Below are positions 15,075-18,268 of a stretch of DNA of 18,268 nucleotides, piece by piece. This DNA is from Amoebophrya sp. AT5.2. Taxonomy: Eukaryota; Sar; Dinophyceae; Syndiniales; Amoebophryaceae. The notes beneath the pieces were generated by a model that was given only the letters and a program-made list of their open reading frames with translations, was not told where the DNA came from and ran no database searches. The DNA lies in the NCBI GenBank assembly GCA_005223375.1, contig RXOD01004789.1, positions 1 to 18,268 on the forward strand, read 5' to 3'. The stretch's first letter is position 1. Every line of letters begins with the position of its first letter. The position numbers and the translations under genes are program-made.

Positions 15075-15183
15075 ATGAAGACTCCGTTGGGATTATTGGT
15101 CGGGAGCTCGCTTGTTTGATACGTGAGGCTGTTGCTTTATCACTTGCCGGCACATAGTTCCGAAGGCGTCTTCGATCGATCAT

Positions 15184-15806
15184 TCATTCTCGTCTTAGCC
15201 ACGTAGTTTTAGAAAGTGGAACGAATAAATACAAACTTATTTCCTAGAAGCAAGTAGCTGCCTATCTCGATCTCGAGCGCGATACGAAGCGATCTTGTTG
15301 TATTTCTTTCATTCAATATCAATCTATCAGGGCTCGTCAGTTGCATGCACAAACTCAAATTCTCATTGAGACGAAGGCAATTAAGTTAGTAAAACTAATA
15401 TTTTCCACCGGTGAAAGACCCAAGCGTACGCGTCTGTTGGTTTTTCTTTGCCTGTGTTTATCGCCACGTCGTCTCAGATGCACTCGGCTCCGGCAGTAGT
15501 TAAAATCTAAACGAATAGACGTCGCTACCTCTAGTTGTGCTCTTATTTCCACGCCTATTATTTACCCAGCCGCTTCATTTGATCGAGAGGAGTGTTTATT
15601 TTGATTGAACCGTAGTCAGTATCGCGAACACCCTTTGCCTAAGTGTTTGAAGCCAAGCACTCTCATCATCCTCGTCGTCAGGTGCCGTGATTGATCAGTC
15701 CCGCACACAAACATCGCCCCACCCATCAACCTCTTCTCGCGCCAGCCTTCCGGCAGGCCATCAGTCCGCCACTCTTTTCATCCCAGCCCTTCCTGCCGGA
15801 ATGAGT
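15184..15806. other. AT-richer spacer between two minus-strand genes
   Basis: No open frame with protein-like content on either strand. Base composition drops clearly in GC compared with the giant gene. It should hold the 3' end of the gene to its right and the promoter of the gene to its left. Confidence 0.5.
15595..15600 (-). terminator. Possible poly(A) signal AATAAA for the 15807-18268 gene
   Basis: The minus strand reads AATAAA about 207 nt after the TAG stop of the spliced gene. Position and sequence fit a classical eukaryotic signal, but many protists do not use it. Confidence 0.25.
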
Positions 15807-18268
15807 CTACTTCATCTTGCCCTTGCCCTTGCCCTTCGTCTTGGAGGTCGCGGCTGGGGTAGTTGTCGATGTGGTCGTCGCAGGTGCGCTAGCTTTTGGT
15901 CGTTTGGCGCTCTGTTCCACCTCGGCTTCCGCATGGCTGTCATGCATTGCGTTTTTGCTTGATGCGAAGCGACTCTCCCAAGAAGCGAAATCGTCAGTGT
16001 CAGGAGCAAGTACCTACTTCACTACTTCGATGTTGCTCATCGTACGCTGAACGCGTGGGCCACGTCATTCTTTCAATCCAAAAAAATACAGAAACAAAAT
16101 TTTTCCAGACGAGTGAGTCCCAGAGACAGTACTTGGCCCGGCGGCGACCGCGCACCACGAGGGAAACCGCGGAATCTGAAGTAGAAGTCGCCGAGCAGGA
16201 CGCCGAGGACGACCCCGACGACGAGGAGGCTCCGGCTCCGGACGCGGGCGTGACCATGCTTCCCGTTAAATTTTCTCCCCCGCCCGCCGGGGTTTGGTTT
16301 GTGATCATCGACACACCGCCCATGGAATCGGCCTCGAGCTGCTTGGCGCCGCCGGGTGCGACGCTGAGTTCGCCGAACTGGAGGTTGGCCCGGTGCCCGT
16401 GGTGCAGCTCGCCCGGCGAGGCCGCGGGGAGTGCCGATGGCGCTGCCACCTTGTCGAGAGCCCGCATCGCTGCAGCCAGCGGTCCTGGTCCCGCAGACGC
16501 AGCCTGTTGCTCCATAGCGAGCCCGGCGTCGCCATCTGCGACGACTGATTGCATGGCGACGCCGCGAGCAGAGTTGCGAGGGCCGCGATTGGATTCGTCG
16601 CTCGCGTCCAGAGAGCTACGCGGAGCCATGGAGACCCCAGCCGCGCTTGAGGGCGGGGCAGCCATGTTGGAGCTGTTGTTCACTGAGTAGGAGTTGCTTG
16701 CGAGGAGCGACTGCTGGCGTCCACCATCCACCGAATGCGCGCCGGCACCCTGCTGCTGCCCGCGTTTCTGTTCCATCTGCGTGACGTATCTCTTCATCTC
16801 GCTGAGACTCATCTCGTCCAACCGCTTGGAGCCGGGGACTGCCGCAGTGTTCAGGTTGCCCCCCGCCGCGGAGTTGCTGTCGTGCTTCCCATGGCCGCTG
16901 TTGCTTCTGGTGGAGTTACTCTCGCCGGTCAGGTCGATGACTTTCTCGCTCCGGTAATGATACGCTGCCGCAGCGGGGCGGAGGCGGTAACTGGCTGCCG
17001 GACGTTCGTACGCGTCGCCTACCAATGATTTCAAGTCGTAGTAGATAGCGCCAATGACTGGGAGTGCGCGTAGTAGATAGTATTCCAGACGGGAGTGCGC
17101 GTAGTAGATAGTACCCTTTATTTCGAGTCCGGGGGCGGCCGGGATTTCAATCCCCCCTTGACACTCCAGATCTGAGTCGAAGCCTTCGTCTGGATCGCCG
17201 CCGCCGAGCGATTGATACCCCTTCATCTCCTGGCCGTACTGATCGATCGGCATATTGGTCATGGGATCGAAACCGCGATGCTCGGGCTTGTACAACAGGG
17301 GTATCTCGTTCCCGTTACCGGAGGCGTTGTTCAGGTCCTCCAAGGTCGGCCCGTAGTCTTGAGCGCGCGGGTCCTCGCGATGATCGTCGTCGACGTCCAT
17401 GTGCGTGCTGTCCTGGAACGGCTTTTTGTTCTGGACTTGCTGCGCCGTGTGTTGTGCCATCGAAAGTCCGGTTGCCGAAGACGCGCCCGGAGGCGCACTG
17501 ACCGCGGCGCGCGTCACTCCGGAAGTACCGGGCCCGAAGAAAGCTCCATACCGAATGCTGCCGCTGGGGGGACGAGGTGCTGCGGCCGCAGCCGGATTCC
17601 CGGAACCGCCACCAGTCGCTGTTCCAGCCAACACTGTGATGTGGGTGCGTGCGAAAGAAATTCATTTTCCGCAACGAGCCTTCTATTCTTCTCGCTAAGT
17701 ACGGCGACCTCCATAGAAATAGCGAGGCAGAGTAGACGCGAAGGGGCAAGCAAATGGAAATACAAGAAGGAGCAATGCCGGTGCCAGTGCTTGCGTGTCC
17801 CGTCGCGGCCGCAGTAGCTGCAGAGGCTGTCGCGGACGCTGGCAAGTTGGTTGTCGCAGTGTCCGGGGGGGGGCCAAAAAGATAATTGGTCGCCGAGCCT
17901 GTAATTGATGATGAGCAGGAAAGTTGCAGCTTTCTCGGAGCAGGTGCGCGAACTCATAATCAACGTACGGATACGGAATTGATATTGAAACGCATCCAAT
18001 AATTTATACCGTGCGCAACTCCTTGTAGTCCGAACGCCGGATTGAAGACATTCGCGGAAGTAGCCTGCTGTGGGACGTGTGTGGATTGCGGCTGCTGCTG
18101 CGACGGCGCGTTGGTCCCGGTCGTCGTAGTTGTTGTAGGGAAACCCGTGCTCGCACTGCCACCTGGCGGTGGCGCCTGCTGCGGCACCGCCCCACCCCCA
18201 CTTCCATAAAACCCCGCGTTCATTGCTTGATATTGGGAATTTCCGCCAGCAGCTCCTCCTCCGGTTCC
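15807..18268 (-). CDS. Spliced low-complexity Q/A/G/S-rich protein with Lys-Gly tail; 5' end beyond right edge
   Basis: Proposed exons on the minus strand: 18268-18010, 17633-16133 and 15972-15807, together 1926 nt, exactly 642 codons including TAG at 15807-15809. The visible N-terminal part is Gly/Pro/Gln/Thr-rich. Next comes an Ala/Gly region, then the most ordered block (YKPEHRGFDPMTNMPIDQYG, then GYQSLGGGDPDEGF). A conserved-looking KVIDLTGES is followed by a helix (LDEMSLSEMKRYVTQMEQKR). A long Ser/Ala-rich region leads to a basic end (AKRPKASA, then KTKGKGKGKMK). The low complexity and basic tail suggest a nuclear or nucleic-acid-associated protein, by inference only. I do not recognise the family. 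Without the second splice, exon 2 would run to a TGA near 16000 with a tail that does not resemble the rest. Confidence 0.7.
15973..16132 (-). other. Intron 2 (160 nt, GT-AG, phase 2)
   Basis: Donor GCCAA|GTACTG at 16132 and acceptor TTGGGAGAG|TCGC at 15973. Unspliced, the frame would add FVSVFFWIERMTW-type residues and stop; spliced, it continues into a lysine-rich tail with ordinary codon use. The exact acceptor is uncertain because several AGs lie nearby, but this one keeps phase. The region also has GTACT at the donor and again at 16013, just after GAAGTAG. Confidence 0.5.
17036..17114 (-). repeat. 31-bp-period repeat inside exon 2, possible 57-nt intron
   Basis: An exact 23-bp repeat (plus strand beginning GGGAGTGCGCGTAGTAGATA) occurs at 17060-17082 and 17091-17113, with a third partial copy (CGTAGTAGATAG) at 17037-17048. 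In the coding sequence it gives repeated IYY/YAHSRLEYY-type residues unlike their surroundings. The segment 17114-17058 starts GTACTATC and ends CTCCCAG on the coding strand and is 57 nt, a multiple of three. It could thus be spliced out or retained without breaking the frame, giving LEIKVIGAIYY when removed. Confidence 0.55.
17634..18009 (-). other. Intron 1 (376 nt, GT-AG, phase 1)
   Basis: Donor CACG|GTATAAAT at 18009 and acceptor CATCACAG|TGTTGG at 17634. Past the donor the upstream frame degenerates and meets a stop near 17960; upstream of the acceptor the downstream frame meets a TGA near 17670. Splicing restores one frame (G|TG codon, giving VAHVLAGT). A pyrimidine-rich TTTCTTTC lies just before the acceptor. 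Confidence 0.6.

Noticed and set aside
15225..15230. AATAAA on the plus strand as a poly(A) signal
   Set aside because: There is no plus-strand gene upstream of it to terminate.
1..18268. CRISPR array, insertion sequence, viral or toxin gene
   Set aside because: No regularly spaced repeat array, no terminal inverted repeats with a transposase, and no recognisable viral or toxin motif were seen on either strand.

Overview
The window looks like nuclear DNA from a GC-rich, gene-dense protist. Two things point to a eukaryote: one gene needs GT-AG introns to join clearly coding segments, and there are no bacterial-style operons or ribosome binding sites. The species cannot be read from sequence alone. 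An alveolate such as a parasitic dinoflagellate relative is a guess, not a call. All confident genes lie on the minus strand.

The left two thirds (1-11498) is one reading frame on the minus strand with no stop codon: at least 3832 codons, starting with a predicted signal peptide and running off the left edge. I checked the frame line by line. It has no TTA, CTA or TCA plus-strand triplet in phase from position 1 to 11537; the upstream stop is at 11538-11540. I recognise no known domain. It has an ordinary-looking N-terminus, a charged helical stretch, a well-folded-looking core (about 4570-7260), and a C-terminal third built from degenerate duplicated units, some apparently shifted to another frame.

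From 11499 to about 13900 I find no gene I trust; the stretch is GC-rich, with a small near-perfect repeat pair. Around 13900-15010 lies a small minus-strand gene (190 codons, with an exact in-frame 24-bp tandem duplication) plus possible extra 3' exons in less GC-rich DNA. From 15184 to 15806 is AT-richer spacer with a possible poly(A) signal.

The right end (15807-18268) is a spliced minus-strand gene entering from beyond the right edge. It encodes a low-complexity Q/A/G/S-rich protein with a Lys-Gly tail, interrupted by two supported GT-AG introns and perhaps a third, 57-nt one made of repeats. Nothing in the content shows that these three genes work together; adjacency is the only link.
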